DNA from: Bog-756 sp963704585
GTDB lineage: Bacteria > Actinomycetota > Acidimicrobiia > Acidimicrobiales > RAAP-2
DNA: 64,000 nt
NCBI GenBank assembly: GCA_963704585.1
Contig: OY969919.1
Span: 1,240,001 to 1,304,000, forward strand
Direction: 5' to 3'
The notes below the pieces were generated by a model that saw only the letters and a list, made by a program, of their open reading frames with translations, ran no database searches and was not told the DNA's origin. How positions within the stretch are numbered: position 1 is the first letter of the stretch; each line of letters opens with the position of its first letter. The position numbers and the translations under genes are program-made. Below are positions 33,406 to 43,550 of the stretch, piece by piece.

Positions 33406-35667
33406 GTGACTCCGCCAAATCCGAACCTGCCGAGCGCCCCGCCGCCCCCGGGCGAGCCCGGCCAGCAGGGAACGGGTCAGAACAGGAACCGCCTGGTCAT
33501 CTACGCGGTCATCGTCCTCGCGATCCTCGCGGTGTTCGTGGTGCCGAGCCTCTTCACGAAGTCGGCGGCCACCCAGCTCTCCTACAACAACTTCGTCTCG
33601 CAGCTCGACGCCAAGCAGGTGAGGAACGCCACGGTCGACAATTCGACCGGGGTGATCACCGGCCAGCTCACCGATGGCACCAACTACACGGTCAACGGCC
33701 CCGTCCCGCCACCGGACTCGGAGGTCAGCGCGCTCAAGACCCTGGGCGACAACGCGAAGTTCGTGACCCCGTCGTCGAACACGCTGTTGACCTTCCTGCT
33801 GACGTGGATCCTGCCGTTCGCCCTGATCGGCGGCATCTTCTACTACATCAGCCGCAAAGCGCAGGGGCAGATGGGGTCGATCATGTCGATCGGGCGGTCC
33901 AAGGCGAAGCTGTACTCGACCGAGCGCCCGTCCACCACCTTCGACGACGTCGCCGGCTACGACGGGGTCAAGCTCGAGATCAGCGAGGTCGTCGACTTCC
34001 TCAAGACCCCGGCACGCTTCAAGGACATCGGGGCGCGGATCCCGAAGGGCATCCTGCTGGTCGGCCCACCCGGCACCGGCAAGACGCTCCTCGCCCGTGC
34101 GGTCGCCGGCGAGGCCGGCGTGCCCTTCATGTCGGTGAGCGGGTCGGACTTCATGGAGATGTTCGTCGGGGTCGGCGCCAGCCGGGTCCGCGACCTCTTC
34201 GCGACCGCCCGCAAGCAGGCGCCGGCCATCGTCTTCATCGACGAGATCGACTCGATCGGGCGCAAGCGCGGCGCCGGACTGGGCGGGGGCCACGACGAGC
34301 GTGAGCAGACCCTCAACCAGATGCTCTCCGAGATGGACGGCTTCGACCCCACCGAGGGCATCGTGGTCATGGCCGCCACCAACCGACCGGACATCCTCGA
34401 CGCGGCCATCCTGCGTCCGGGCCGCTTCGACCGTCAGATCGTGGTGCCGCTCCCCGACCTCGACGAGCGGCTGCCGATCCTGCAGGTGCACTGCAAGGAC
34501 AAGCGGATCGACCCGACGGTCGACCTCGGCAAGGTCGCACGTGGCACCCCCGGCATGAGCGGCGCGGACCTCGCCAACCTGGTCAACGAGGCCGCGCTCC
34601 ATGCGGTCCGCCGTGGCTCCACGGTCATCCAGAACGAGGACTTCGAGGCTTCCCGCGACCGCGTGCTCATGGGCCAGCGCCGCGAGAGCCTCGTGCTCTC
34701 CGGACCCGAGAAGGAGCGCGTGGCCTTCCACGAGGCCGGCCACGCCGTCCTCGCGTACGTGCTGGCCGAAGCCGACCCCGTCCACAAGGTCACGATCCTG
34801 CCGACGGGCCTCGCGCTCGGCGTGACCATGCAGCTCCCGATGGAGGAGCGCCACATCCACCCGCGCCAGCACATCGAGGACACCCTCGCGGTGCGCATGG
34901 GCGGCCGGGCGGCCGAGCTCCTCGTCTACGGCGATCTCTCGACCGGAGCCAGCAACGACCTGGTCGGCAACACGGAGCTCGCCCGCAAGATGGTGCGGGA
35001 GTGGGGTATGAGCGACCGCATCGGGCCGATGGCGTGGGGCTCCCAGGGACAGGTCTTCCTCGGGGAGGACCTCATGCACACCCGCGACTACTCGGAGCAC
35101 ACCAGCCAGACGATCGACGACGAGGTCGAGCTCATCCTCCGCGCGCAGGAGCAGCGGGCCCTCGAGGTCCTCGCCCGTCACCGTGGCGGGCTCGACGCGC
35201 TCGCACGGGCCCTCCTCGACGAGGAGACCGTCTCCGGCGAGGTGGTCGGCCAGCTGGTCGACACCGCCTACGGCCGGCCGGTGCACGAGCCCGGTGCGAA
35301 GACGGTCCCACCGATCTTCGTGGCCGCGCAGCACGGGCCGAGCGGGAACGGCGACGCGGACGCTCCACCCGCCGAGTCAGACGGCGCGGCGGGCGGACCG
35401 GCTCCTGTCCCGGCAGAGGCCCCGGCCCCGGCCGGCAACGGCAACGAGCCGCCCGTCACCGCGGAGAGCGGGGTGTCGAGCGCGGCGCCGGCAGATGCAG
35501 CTCCGGCGTCCGAGCCTCCGGCAGGGGCGCCACCGGCACCGTCCGCTCCGGGTCACTGGCCGCAGGCCCCGTCCCCGTGGCCACCGCCTCCGCCCCAGCA
35601 GACTCCCGGTCACTGGCCGAAGCAGGCGCCCTGGCCCCCGCCCCCGCCCCCGCCCGCCTCGCGCTGA
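33406..35667 (+). CDS. ftsH: ATP-dependent zinc metalloprotease FtsH
   Basis: A 753-aa membrane-bound AAA+ protease for quality control. Two helices (about residues 30-49 and 128-147) flank a periplasmic-side domain. The AAA module has Walker A GPPGTGKT at 220-227, pore loop MEMFVGVGASR, Walker B IVFIDEIDSIGRKRG and the second region of homology ATNRPDILDAAILRPGRFDR. The zinc site is HEAGH near residue 442, with the third ligand in TGASNDL. The tail after about residue 645 is unusual: about 110 residues rich in Pro/Ala, ending with repeats of the type PGHWP and PWPPPPP. GTG 33406 follows TACCAT by 6 nt. Confidence 0.96.
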   Translation: MTPPNPNLPSAPPPPGEPGQQGTGQNRNRLVIYAVIVLAILAVFVVPSLFTKSAATQLSYNNFVSQLDAKQVRNATVDNSTGVITGQLTDGTNYTVNGPVPPPDSEVSALKTLGDNAKFVTPSSNTLLTFLLTWILPFALIGGIFYYISRKAQGQMGSIMSIGRSKAKLYSTERPSTTFDDVAGYDGVKLEISEVVDFLKTPARFKDIGARIPKGILLVGPPGTGKTLLARAVAGEAGVPFMSVSGSDFMEMFVGVGASRVRDLFATARKQAPAIVFIDEIDSIGRKRGAGLGGGHDEREQTLNQMLSEMDGFDPTEGIVVMAATNRPDILDAAILRPGRFDRQIVVPLPDLDERLPILQVHCKDKRIDPTVDLGKVARGTPGMSGADLANLVNEAALHAVRRGSTVIQNEDFEASRDRVLMGQRRESLVLSGPEKERVAFHEAGHAVLAYVLAEADPVHKVTILPTGLALGVTMQLPMEERHIHPRQHIEDTLAVRMGGRAAELLVYGDLSTGASNDLVGNTELARKMVREWGMSDRIGPMAWGSQGQVFLGEDLMHTRDYSEHTSQTIDDEVELILRAQEQRALEVLARHRGGLDALARALLDEETVSGEVVGQLVDTAYGRPVHEPGAKTVPPIFVAAQHGPSGNGDADAPPAESDGAAGGPAPVPAEAPAPAGNGNEPPVTAESGVSSAAPADAAPASEPPAGAPPAPSAPGHWPQAPSPWPPPPPQQTPGHWPKQAPWPPPPPPPASR

Positions 35668-35693
35668 GGGAAGCGACGCCGGGAGACGGGCGA

Positions 35694-37252
35694 TCAGCCG
35701 CCGGGGACGGGGAACCCGGCTGAGGAGACGATCCCCGGGCCGCCGCTCGGGCCGTTGTCCGTCTCGACCACCACCGGCCGGTCGGCGCGCACGAGGAAGG
35801 CGCCGAGGCCACTGTCCACGGCCGCGACCCGCGGGCCGAGCACGAGCAGTGAGCCGGGGGCGACCGACATCGTCGCGAGCGGCCGGCTCCTCCCGAGCAC
35901 GGTCACCGTCACGGACGCCGCCGACGGACCCGGATTCGCGACGGCGAGCGTTCGGAGCGCGGCCCCGGTGACGCCGGGCGCGTTCGGCACACCGGGACCG
36001 GTCACGAGCCACGAGGTGGTCGCGGTCACGGTGCCGGAGGACGCGCCGACCAGCGGTGCGGTGCCGCTCTGGGCCCCGACGACCGAGCGGCCGACGACGA
36101 TCGGGGCTGATGCGTCGACGCGCACCGAGTAGGGGATCCGCGTCGGCCACCCCGCAGCCGTCGACGCGTCGAGCGCGGCCGTGGACTCCGGCGGCACGTT
36201 CACCGAGACCGGGTTCGCGGACGCCGTCGACAGCCCGAGGGTGAACTTGGCCGAGACCGCGGCATTCGCAGGGTTGGCGAGGGTGAAGCTCACCTTCGAG
36301 CCGGCCGCCGCGGTGGTCTGGCCGAAGTACCAGGTGGTCGAGAGGTTGGGCGATCCGAGTCGCAGCGAGAGCCCGCCCGCCGACGCGGACGACCACTGCT
36401 GGAGCTCGTCGGCCACCAGCGCCCCCGACTCGGTGGTGATCAGGGTCGCGATGTTCGACTGGTTCTGCACGAAGTCACCGACGTTCTCGACCACGAGCTG
36501 GCCCGGCGGCACCGTGAGGCCCTGGTAGGCCTGGGGCGTGATCATGCCGCCGTCGGTGAGGAACGAGACGTTGACCACCGCCTGGGCGGCCGCCGGGTCG
36601 TAGAGCAGCAACGTCAGGGTGTCGCCCGAGACGGTGGCGCCTCCCGCGAAGTTCCACTGCCCCTGGACCGACGACGCGCAGGGCGCGGTGCTCCAACCGG
36701 TCGGCCCGGATGCGACCTGGTCGACCGCGACACCACCCCCGCCGAAGGCGAACGACGATGCGGTCGGACCGGCCGGCAGTCCCGTCCCTGGGTCGACCGC
36801 GGCCGTCCCGAGGGCCGGCACGGTGACGGTGCGTTGCGTCGTCGGCGGGCTCCCGCTGCTGCCTGCGGGCGCCACGGTCGTCATCGTCCCACGCACCGGC
36901 GTCGACGCCGAATTGGTGAGGTAGACGGTGCTCCCGTAGGTGCCGGGTGCGCCGGCCGAGCAGAACCACGACGTCGCGGTCGCATCCACGGGGGCGATCG
37001 TGACCCCGTCGTCCGCGGCGGGAGCGGGCGTCGGGGGCGGAGGCGGCGCGAGGGCGGCGACGAGCGCGACGCCGGCGATCGCGGCGAGCACCGCGGCGAG
37101 CGTGATCCACCGACCGCCGGCGGGCGCGTGGGCGCGTCGCCGCGGCGGGGGGCCATGACAGGGCGCCCGTCCCCGGCTGCGGACGCACCCCCGGCTGCGG
37201 ACGCACCTTCGGTGGCGGACGGGTCGAGCGCATCGTCCGGCGGGCCGGTCAC
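35694..37252 (-). CDS. DUF5719 family membrane-anchored protein, N-terminus possibly frameshifted
   Basis: An extracytoplasmic protein of about 515 aa with one N-terminal anchor (WITLAAVLAAIAGVALVAAL) and a Ser/Thr/Val-rich beta-strand domain. The start of that domain, ATSWFCSAGAPGTYGSTVYL, is typical of actinobacterial DUF5719, always found next to a large glycosyltransferase. GTG 37252 overlaps the glycosyltransferase stop (GTGA) and gives a natural polar N-terminus up to VMAPRRG, but that frame is lost after a G6 run at 37147-37152. One more base there would join it to the anchor and main domain. If no error exists, translation must start inside the anchor region. Function unknown; context suggests a partner in envelope glycan assembly. 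Confidence 0.7.
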
Positions 37253-40200
37253 GACGTCTCCTCCCAGAGGTCGAGCTGTTCGTCGCGCCGTGCGCGGTCA
37301 CGCTCGCGCAGTCGACGCTCGGCCCGCAGCCGCGATGACGGCAGGAGCGGCCGCAGCGGCCCGAGCCGTCGCCGCCGGACCACGAGCGCCACCACGACGC
37401 CGAACCAGCCGAGCAGGGAGCAGAGCGCGGACAGCGGCGTCACGAGACCGCCGTCGAAGGCGAGGGTGGCCGAGCCGGCGGTCCCGACCCGGTAGGTCGC
37501 GGCCCAACCGAACGCGGTCGATCGCTCGACGCCACCGGACGGAGCCGCCCTGGTGGTCGTGGTCGCGTGGCCCGCCGGCGCGGCCGCGGGGGAGACGGCG
37601 AGACCCCAGCTGCCGGCCGGTGCGAGCGCCGCGACGACCGTGCCCGTCGCCACCGCGCCCGTGAAGCGTCGCGCCGCGACGGGGCCGGGGAGGACCGGCT
37701 GCGCACCGGCGAGCAGCGGCGCTCCGGGCGAGGTCGGTGCCTGCGAGACCGGCGCGGAGGGCACCGGGGTGCCGGGCGGCACCTCGGTCCGCTCGGGGAC
37801 CCAGGCCGCGTTCCGCGTAGACCGTCATGCCGGTCGCGGAGAGCACGGGGGTGATGTCGAGCTGGCGCGCCAGGCCCGGCGCGAGGTCGGCGGGCACCGG
37901 GTACGACTCCGGGCTCTGCTCGCCCGGGATCTCGGGTGCGAGCGATGTGAGGACCACGACGTAACGGACACCGGCCGGCGCGAGGAGACTGCCGAGACGG
38001 TCGGTGCGCCCGGCCCACGCGAGATCGACCGCCTGTGCGAGTCCCGCTGCCGGTCCCGGGCCCGCGGGGTTCCAGAGCCAGCGGGCGTCGGGCGCGCCGC
38101 CCTCGGAGGTCGCGTAGGTGAGGCCTCCGCCAGCAGGCCAGCCCCCCTGGTTGAGCGAGCGGGTGTCACCGAGCCAGAGCACCCGGAACGCGCCGGTCGA
38201 CGTCTTGGCGCCCATCCAGGCCACGGACTGGTTGAAGTCGGTCAACGGAAGGTCCCACCGTCCCGGCAGCGCCGACACGATCGTCGGGACCGAGCCGAGC
38301 ACGAGCGCGCCGACCCCGACCACCATGGCGAGCTGCCGCCACCCGAACTCCGCGATGTGGACGTCCTCCTCGAACGTGATCACGGCGAGGCCGATGAGCC
38401 CGGCGACCGCGACGGCGGCAGGACCGAGGAGGACCAGGGGATCGATCGCAAGCTTGCCGGTCCACCCGCGCCCGACGATCCAGTCGGCGAGCCATGCGAC
38501 GAGCGCGACCGACCAGAGGCGTCCGACCCACCGGAACCGCCCAGGGCGCGCCATGACCAACGGGACGAGCGCGGCCACCACGAAGCCCCAGGCGAGCGGG
38601 GACGAACCGATCGGCCCCACCGAGAAGCGCAGGAGCGCGCTCCACGAGGCCGCCCCCGATGCTGGCGTCGGGGTGCCGAAGACCGAGAGCATGCCCCGGC
38701 CCGCTGAGAGGGTCCCGACGACCCAGGGCAGGAGGATCACGCCGGCGACCACCGTCGACCCGAGGGCGAGTCCGAGGGCTCGGCCGGTCGACCGCCAGTC
38801 CCGGTAGACGAACGACGAGGCCACCACCGCGAGTGCGGTGAGCACGACCATGATGGCGGCCGCCGGCACGAAGGCGACCATGACCGCCTCGAGGAGTCCG
38901 AGGGCGACGATCGAACCGGCCGGGCCGCCGAGCGGCGAGCGCGCCGTCACCGGAACGGTCGGAGGGGACTCGGCCTGCGCTGTCGGTCCGACCGTGCCGG
39001 GCCCGGCGCGGAGCGCACCGTGCCGGTCGTCGTAGGGCGCGGTCCGGGTCGCACGGAAGAGGCGACCCATGACCCACGGCATCCCCGCGTAGACGACGAG
39101 CGCACCCCAGCGACCGAGCGCGATCGCGTCGTACGCCAGTGCCATCGCGAGGTACGAGAGCCCCGCGACGAGCGACGCCCGCTGCGACCCGAAGGGTCGC
39201 AGCAGCCGGACGGTCCCCCAGACACCGAGCGGGACGCAGGCGAACACGAGCACCTTCTGGGTCAGGCCCATGGCGCCGAGCAGGACGGTGCCCACGAGGC
39301 CGGAGAGAAGCAGTGCGGGCGTGGCGGGCGCGGTCGTGCCCACGCCGGAGGGGTGCCACCCGGTGAAGAACTGCGAAAGCGTCGAGCCCCAGCTCGGGAA
39401 CGGCACGAACTGTCCGACCGCAGGCAGGGATCCGGTCAGCAGGTTCCTCGAGCCCACGACGACGACCAGGGCCGCGGCCAGCCATGTCGCGAGCCGGACC
39501 TGACGGGTGACCCGGCCACGCGGGCGGACCTCGTCCGCCGCTGCCGGACCGGTCGGTACGGGACCGACCGCGTCCGCGGGGGAGACGGTCAGCGGCACCC
39601 CGGCCCCTTCGACCTCGCGTGAGGTCGCGATCCCCGCCTCCGCCGCCGCGAGCTCGTCGGCGTGCGCGCCCTGGAAGCCGTACTGGAAGAGCCGGCGGCC
39701 GTAGGCGGCGAGCCGGGCACTGCCCCGCACCTGGAGCGCCCGGATGTCCTTGTCGGGAAGGCGACGGTGCCGCCGGAGCTCGGCGCGCTGGCCGCGGATC
39801 GTCGAGAGCCGTCGCAGGTTCCATCGCCAGGCGCGGACGACCGCGCGGGCGCGCTGTCGGTTGCCGGCGAGCTCGGCCACGACGACCTCCCCCGCCGCGA
39901 GCAGCGCGACCTGGGGCAGGACCCGTGCGAGGTGGAAGCGGCCGTAGCACTTGAGGACCGCGAGCAGCTCGTGTCGGCGCTGGAGCTCCTGGACGGTCAC
40001 GGGCGCGTCGGGCGGGTCCTCGCCGGAGGACGCCGCGAGCCCGGGATCGAGTGCCCGGTGTGCGCCGGCCAGCTCCTCGAGGTGCCGCACGCGGGCGTCC
40101 GGGGCGACGATGATCCGCGCGCCGGCCACGTGCGCCCGCCAGCAGAGGTCGAGATCCTCGCCCATCGCGACGATCGCCGGGTCGTACCCGCCGAGCTCCC

Positions 40201-40735
40201 CGAAGAGGTCGGCGCGCACGAGGGTGCAGCCGCCGGGCACCATGAAGACGTCGCGCACCGCGTCGTGCTGGCCGTGGTCGATCTCGTTCGGGTGGACCCG
40301 GTCGACGACCGAGCCGGCCTTGTCCACGGTCATCCCGACGTGGAGGAGGCGCTGGGGGTCCGTCCAGGTCACCTCCTTGGGTGCCACGATGCCGGCGTTC
40401 GAGCGGAACGACTCTTCGACGAGCAGGTGGGTCGTCTCGGGGAAGAGGGCGACGTCGTCGTGGCAGAGCAGGTAGTAGGCGGCCCCCTCGACCATCGAGC
40501 GGACCTCGTTGACCGCGGTGCCGTACCCCCGGTTCTCGTCGAGGCGCCGCACGTAGGCGGCGGGCAGCACCGACGCCACCCTTGCGGTCGGATCCTCGGT
40601 GCTCGCACAGTCGAGCACCAGGACGGCGAGCTCCGGATAGTCCTGGGCGGCGATCGAAGCGAGGGACTCCTCGAACCAGGCGCCCGGATCGTGGGTGACG
40701 ACGACAGCGACGACCGGCGGGGCCACTGCTTCCAT
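37249..40735 (-). CDS. Giant GT2 glycosyltransferase-membrane fusion, frameshifted near C-terminus
   Basis: About 1160 aa when corrected. The N-terminal GT-A domain (about residues 1-270) has VVAVVVTHDPGAWFEESLASI, DENRGYGTAVNEVR, the metal site YYLLCHDDVALFP, and a GEDLDLCWRAHVAG acceptor loop. It continues through a basic linker into a multi-pass membrane domain (about residues 420-880) and an extracytoplasmic C-terminal part with a last helix (LCSLLGWFGVVVALVV). The frame breaks at 37813-37814, where one extra G separates MTVYA from NAAWVPERTEVPPG; the natural C-terminus then runs in another frame to TGA 37249. It pairs with DUF5719, as in other actinobacteria, and probably builds a cell-wall glycan. 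A TAGCCT hexamer lies 10 nt before ATG 40735. Confidence 0.82.
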
Positions 40736-40745
40736 CAGGGGGCAG

Positions 40746-40751
40746 AGGCTA
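40746..40751 (-). promoter_or_regulatory. -10 of the GT2 fusion gene (TAGCCT)
   Basis: TAGCCT lies 10 nt before ATG 40735 on the minus strand. Confidence 0.4.
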
Positions 40752-40854
40752 TCGGCCGGTGGTTCCCGTTTGGTGATCTTCCAGGTCGCAGGCGTCGCCG
40801 CCACGCCACTGTCCGGGCAGCGCATCGCACGGGGCCGGGTGCCCACCCGGGTGC

Positions 40855-40883
40855 TTGCAACTGTTTAACACTTCAGATACACT
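40855..40883 (+). promoter_or_regulatory. Sigma70-type promoter TTGCAA-N17-TACACT
   Basis: TTGCAA (40855-40860) and TACACT (40878-40883) are separated by exactly 17 nt in a locally AT-rich patch. It is one of the few promoters here with both elements clear, and it gives a leader of about 65 nt before GTG 40954. Confidence 0.55.
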
Positions 40884-40953
40884 TGTACCCACACAGGCGG
40901 CAACGGTGCCGTCGGCCGGCCGGTCCCGATCCGGTCGCACGAAGGAGCGAACA

Positions 40954-41355
40954 GTGCCTGAGATCAACACCGACATCACCAAGGCGGCGAAGGACGTGGT
41001 GGCCGTCGCGAAGGACGCCGCCTACGTCGTCATCGGGGCAGGCGTGCTCTGCTTCCAGCGGGCGCAGGTCCACCGCAACGACCTCCAGAAGCGCCTCACG
41101 GATCCCGAGACGGGGATCGAGCGCCGGGTCGCCGACCTCCGCGCCGACGTGAACGACCGCCTCGGCGACGTCGACGCCCACATCGACGAGCTCGCCGACC
41201 GGATCGAGGATCTCATCACCCGGATCGAGGAGTCCTTCGAGCCCTTCGAGGACCGCCTCCCCGTCCAGGCGCGTGACGCCGTGCGCCAGGCGCGGACCCA
41301 GGCGAAGGACGCCCGCACCCAGCTGCGCGGCATGATCCCCTCGGTCGCTGCCTGA
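40954..41355 (+). CDS. Small helical protein of unknown function
   Basis: A 133-aa protein I cannot assign to a family. The N-terminal third is an alternating hydrophobic/polar helix (AAKDVVAVAKDAAYVVIGAGVLCF) that could lie on or cross a membrane. The rest is charged and coiled-coil-like, with heptad-like IDELADRIEDLITRIEESFE and an Arg/Gln-rich amphipathic C-terminus. It recalls apolipoprotein-like or phasin-like proteins in general composition only. The start GTG 40954 has GAAGGAG 8 nt upstream, and a full promoter precedes it, suggesting solid expression. It stands alone between the giant glycosyltransferase and the GT4 operon. Confidence 0.75.
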   Translation: MPEINTDITKAAKDVVAVAKDAAYVVIGAGVLCFQRAQVHRNDLQKRLTDPETGIERRVADLRADVNDRLGDVDAHIDELADRIEDLITRIEESFEPFEDRLPVQARDAVRQARTQAKDARTQLRGMIPSVAA

Positions 41356-41369
41356 CCGGCGGGTCAGGT

Positions 41370-41389
41370 GCCGCCGGACAGCCGGCGGC
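41370..41389. terminator. Bidirectional hairpin between convergent genes
   Basis: GCCGCCGG and CCGGCGGC form a perfect 8-bp stem with a 4-nt loop, between the stops at 41355 (plus) and 41429 (minus). Confidence 0.5.
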
Positions 41390-41428
41390 CCGAAGATCGA
41401 TCGGTGACAGGCCGGCTCGGGCGGTGGC

Positions 41429-42328
41429 TCAGCCGGCCTGCTCGCGCCAGTAGGCGAGCACGTCGGCAAGGGTCTGCTCGAGCGGGATCTCCGGCTTCCA
41501 CCCGGTCGCGGCGGTGAGTCGCCCGGGGTCACCGCGGAGCACGGGCACCTCGACCGGTCGCAGGAGCGCCGGGTCGGGTACGAGGGTGAGCTCGGTGCCG
41601 GCCAGTCCGAGCAGCTGGTCGGCGATCTCGCTGATCGCAACGTCCCGCCCGGTGCAGATGTTGTAGGTCTCCCCCGGGCCACCGGACTCGACGAGCAGGC
41701 GGTAGGCGCGGACGACGTCCCGGACGTCGGTGAAGTCGCGCCGCGCCGAGAGGTTGCCGACCGGGATCGAGGTCGCTCCGCTCCGCTCGGCCTCGACGAT
41801 GCGCTTGGCGAGCGCGGGCACGGCGAAGTTCGGGGTCTGCCCCGGACCGATGTGGTTGAAGGGTCGAACCGTCACGACGTGCTGCCCGTGGCCGAGGCAC
41901 GCCTGCGCGATGAGCGCCTCCGCCGCCAGCTTGCTCGCCGCGTACGGCGTGAGCGGGGCGGTCGGTGAGCTCTCGCGGAGCGGGAGGCTGCTCGGGTCGG
42001 TTACCGCGCCGTAGACCTCGGCCGACGAGGTGACCAGGATGCGCGGGTCGGTGCCGCACTCCCTCGCCGCGGCGAGCAGCGCCGCCGTGCCGATGACGTT
42101 GACCTCGAAGACCGTGAGCGGCTCGTCCCACGACTTCCCGACGTGGGTCAGCGCGGCCAGGTGGTAGATCGCGTCTGGGGCGGCATCACGGACCGCGGCG
42201 AGCAGCGCGGACGGGTCGGTGATCTCGACCTCCTGGTCGATGGCGACGACGTCGTCCCCCATCTCCTCGAGATGGCGGGCGAGCCAGGTGCCCACGAAGC
42301 CGCGACCACCGGTGATCAGGGAACGCAC
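41429..42328 (-). CDS. NAD-dependent epimerase, GDP-4-keto-6-deoxy-mannose reductase-like
   Basis: A 299-aa short-chain dehydrogenase of the extended type. The cofactor motif is SLITGGRGFVGTWLARHL. The catalytic set is TSSAEVYG, with Tyr/Lys in LTPYAASKLAAEAL. PFNHIGPGQTPNFAVPALAKRI and SARRDFTDVRDVVRAY match RMD, the reductase making GDP-D-rhamnose from GDP-4-keto-6-deoxy-mannose. The preceding enzyme, GDP-mannose 4,6-dehydratase, is not in this window. The start is GTG 42328, 8 nt after TAGGGT, so it has its own promoter downstream of three GT4 genes. Confidence 0.82.
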   Translation of the reverse strand: MRSLITGGRGFVGTWLARHLEEMGDDVVAIDQEVEITDPSALLAAVRDAAPDAIYHLAALTHVGKSWDEPLTVFEVNVIGTAALLAAARECGTDPRILVTSSAEVYGAVTDPSSLPLRESSPTAPLTPYAASKLAAEALIAQACLGHGQHVVTVRPFNHIGPGQTPNFAVPALAKRIVEAERSGATSIPVGNLSARRDFTDVRDVVRAYRLLVESGGPGETYNICTGRDVAISEIADQLLGLAGTELTLVPDPALLRPVEVPVLRGDPGRLTAATGWKPEIPLEQTLADVLAYWREQAG

Positions 42329-42336
42329 GACGGGTC

Positions 42337-42342
42337 ACCCTA
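42337..42342 (-). promoter_or_regulatory. -10 of the RMD-like gene (TAGGGT)
   Basis: TAGGGT lies 8 nt before GTG 42328 on the minus strand. Confidence 0.45.
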
Positions 42343-42362
42343 CCGGGTGGCCGCTGCGACCT

Positions 42363-43550
42363 TCACCCCCGGGGACGGCGACCGCTCCGGAGGGCCGAGC
42401 GGTACGCCTCGAGGTGCACGGCGGCGCTGGCGGCCCACGTGTGGCGAGCCGCGATCTCGAGCCCGCGCCGTCGCCGCTCGTCGGCACCCGAGCCGTCTTC
42501 TCCCGGCGGTCGCGGAGCGTCCAGTGCGGCGTCGAGCGCGTCGGCCAGACCCGCGCCGTCATGCGGCGCGACGAGCACCGCGGCCTCCCCGGCGACTTCT
42601 TCCATCGCGGTGCCCGCCGTCGTGACCAGCGGCGCGCCGCAGGCGAGAGCCTCGAGTGCGGGAAGGCCGAAGCCCTCGTACCGCGCGGGGTACGCGACGA
42701 CGGCCGCCGAGCGCAGCAGCGCGGGGATCGCCGCATCCGGGACGTACCCGGTCCGGACCGTCCGCGTCCCGAGCCGCGTGCGTTCGATGGCCCGGTCGAC
42801 GTCGTCGGCTCCCCAGCCACGGCCGCCGGCGAGGACCAGGAGCGCGTCGGGGTGGCTCGTCGCGATGCGGGCGAAGGCGTCGACCAGCGACGGCACGTCC
42901 TTGCGCGGCTCGAGGGTCCCGACGAACAGGACGAATGGCCGGTCGTCGACGAGCCGGTGGTCGAGGGCGCGGAGCGCCGCAGCGTCCGCACCGTGTCCCG
43001 GCTCGGTCGGACGGAAGCGGTCGGGGTCGACCCCGTGCGGCGCGACGAACACCTCGGCCTCGACGCGGCACCAGCGTGCGAGCTCGTCCGCGGTCACCCG
43101 GCTCGGGCAGACGACTGCGGCGGCCCGTCGTGCCGCGACGGCGGTCGCGCGTCGGAAGACCGGCACCTTCGTTCGCTCGTGCCAGCCCGGCGACTCGAAG
43201 AAGCTCAGATCGTGCACGGTGACCACCACCGGCACGTGCGCCCGTTCGGGCATCGTGTAGTGCGGACCGTGGTGGACCTCGACTCCCTTGCGGGCCAGCA
43301 CTGCGGGCAGGCGGACCTGCTCCCAGACGAGGCGCACCGGCCGTGCTGCCGGCGCGGCGGCCACGAGGCGCGCACCGGGCGAGATCCCCCGCCAGCGCAC
43401 CGCGTCGCGACGTCGGGTCACGAGGGTGAGGTCGACGTCCGCGCGGGAGGCGAGGGACCGGGCGAGCTCGACGGTGTAGTGGCCGGCGCCGACCGGCCGA
43501 TCGGGCACGGCCGACACGTCGAGCGAGAGCGCGGGCCGGTCGTCAGTCAT
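42363..43550 (-). CDS. GT4 family glycosyltransferase (third of three)
   Basis: A 395-aa GT-B enzyme. The N-terminal half has SLDVSAVPDRPVGAGHYTVELARSL and VTVHDLSFFESPGWHE. The donor half has FVLFVGTLEPRKDVPSLVDAF, GYVPDAAIPALLRSAAVVAYPARYEGFGLPALEALACGAPLV, the usual E-x7-E region. Nucleotide-sugar donor unknown; GDP-mannose or a GDP-deoxyhexose is plausible from context. It overlaps the previous GT4 gene by 8 nt. Confidence 0.88.
   Translation of the reverse strand: MTDDRPALSLDVSAVPDRPVGAGHYTVELARSLASRADVDLTLVTRRRDAVRWRGISPGARLVAAAPAARPVRLVWEQVRLPAVLARKGVEVHHGPHYTMPERAHVPVVVTVHDLSFFESPGWHERTKVPVFRRATAVAARRAAAVVCPSRVTADELARWCRVEAEVFVAPHGVDPDRFRPTEPGHGADAAALRALDHRLVDDRPFVLFVGTLEPRKDVPSLVDAFARIATSHPDALLVLAGGRGWGADDVDRAIERTRLGTRTVRTGYVPDAAIPALLRSAAVVAYPARYEGFGLPALEALACGAPLVTTAGTAMEEVAGEAAVLVAPHDGAGLADALDAALDAPRPPGEDGSGADERRRRGLEIAARHTWAASAAVHLEAYRSALRSGRRPRG

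Noticed and set aside
35667..35694. Terminator between convergent ftsH and DUF5719 genes
   Set aside because: Only 26 bp separate the stops and I found no convincing inverted repeat there.
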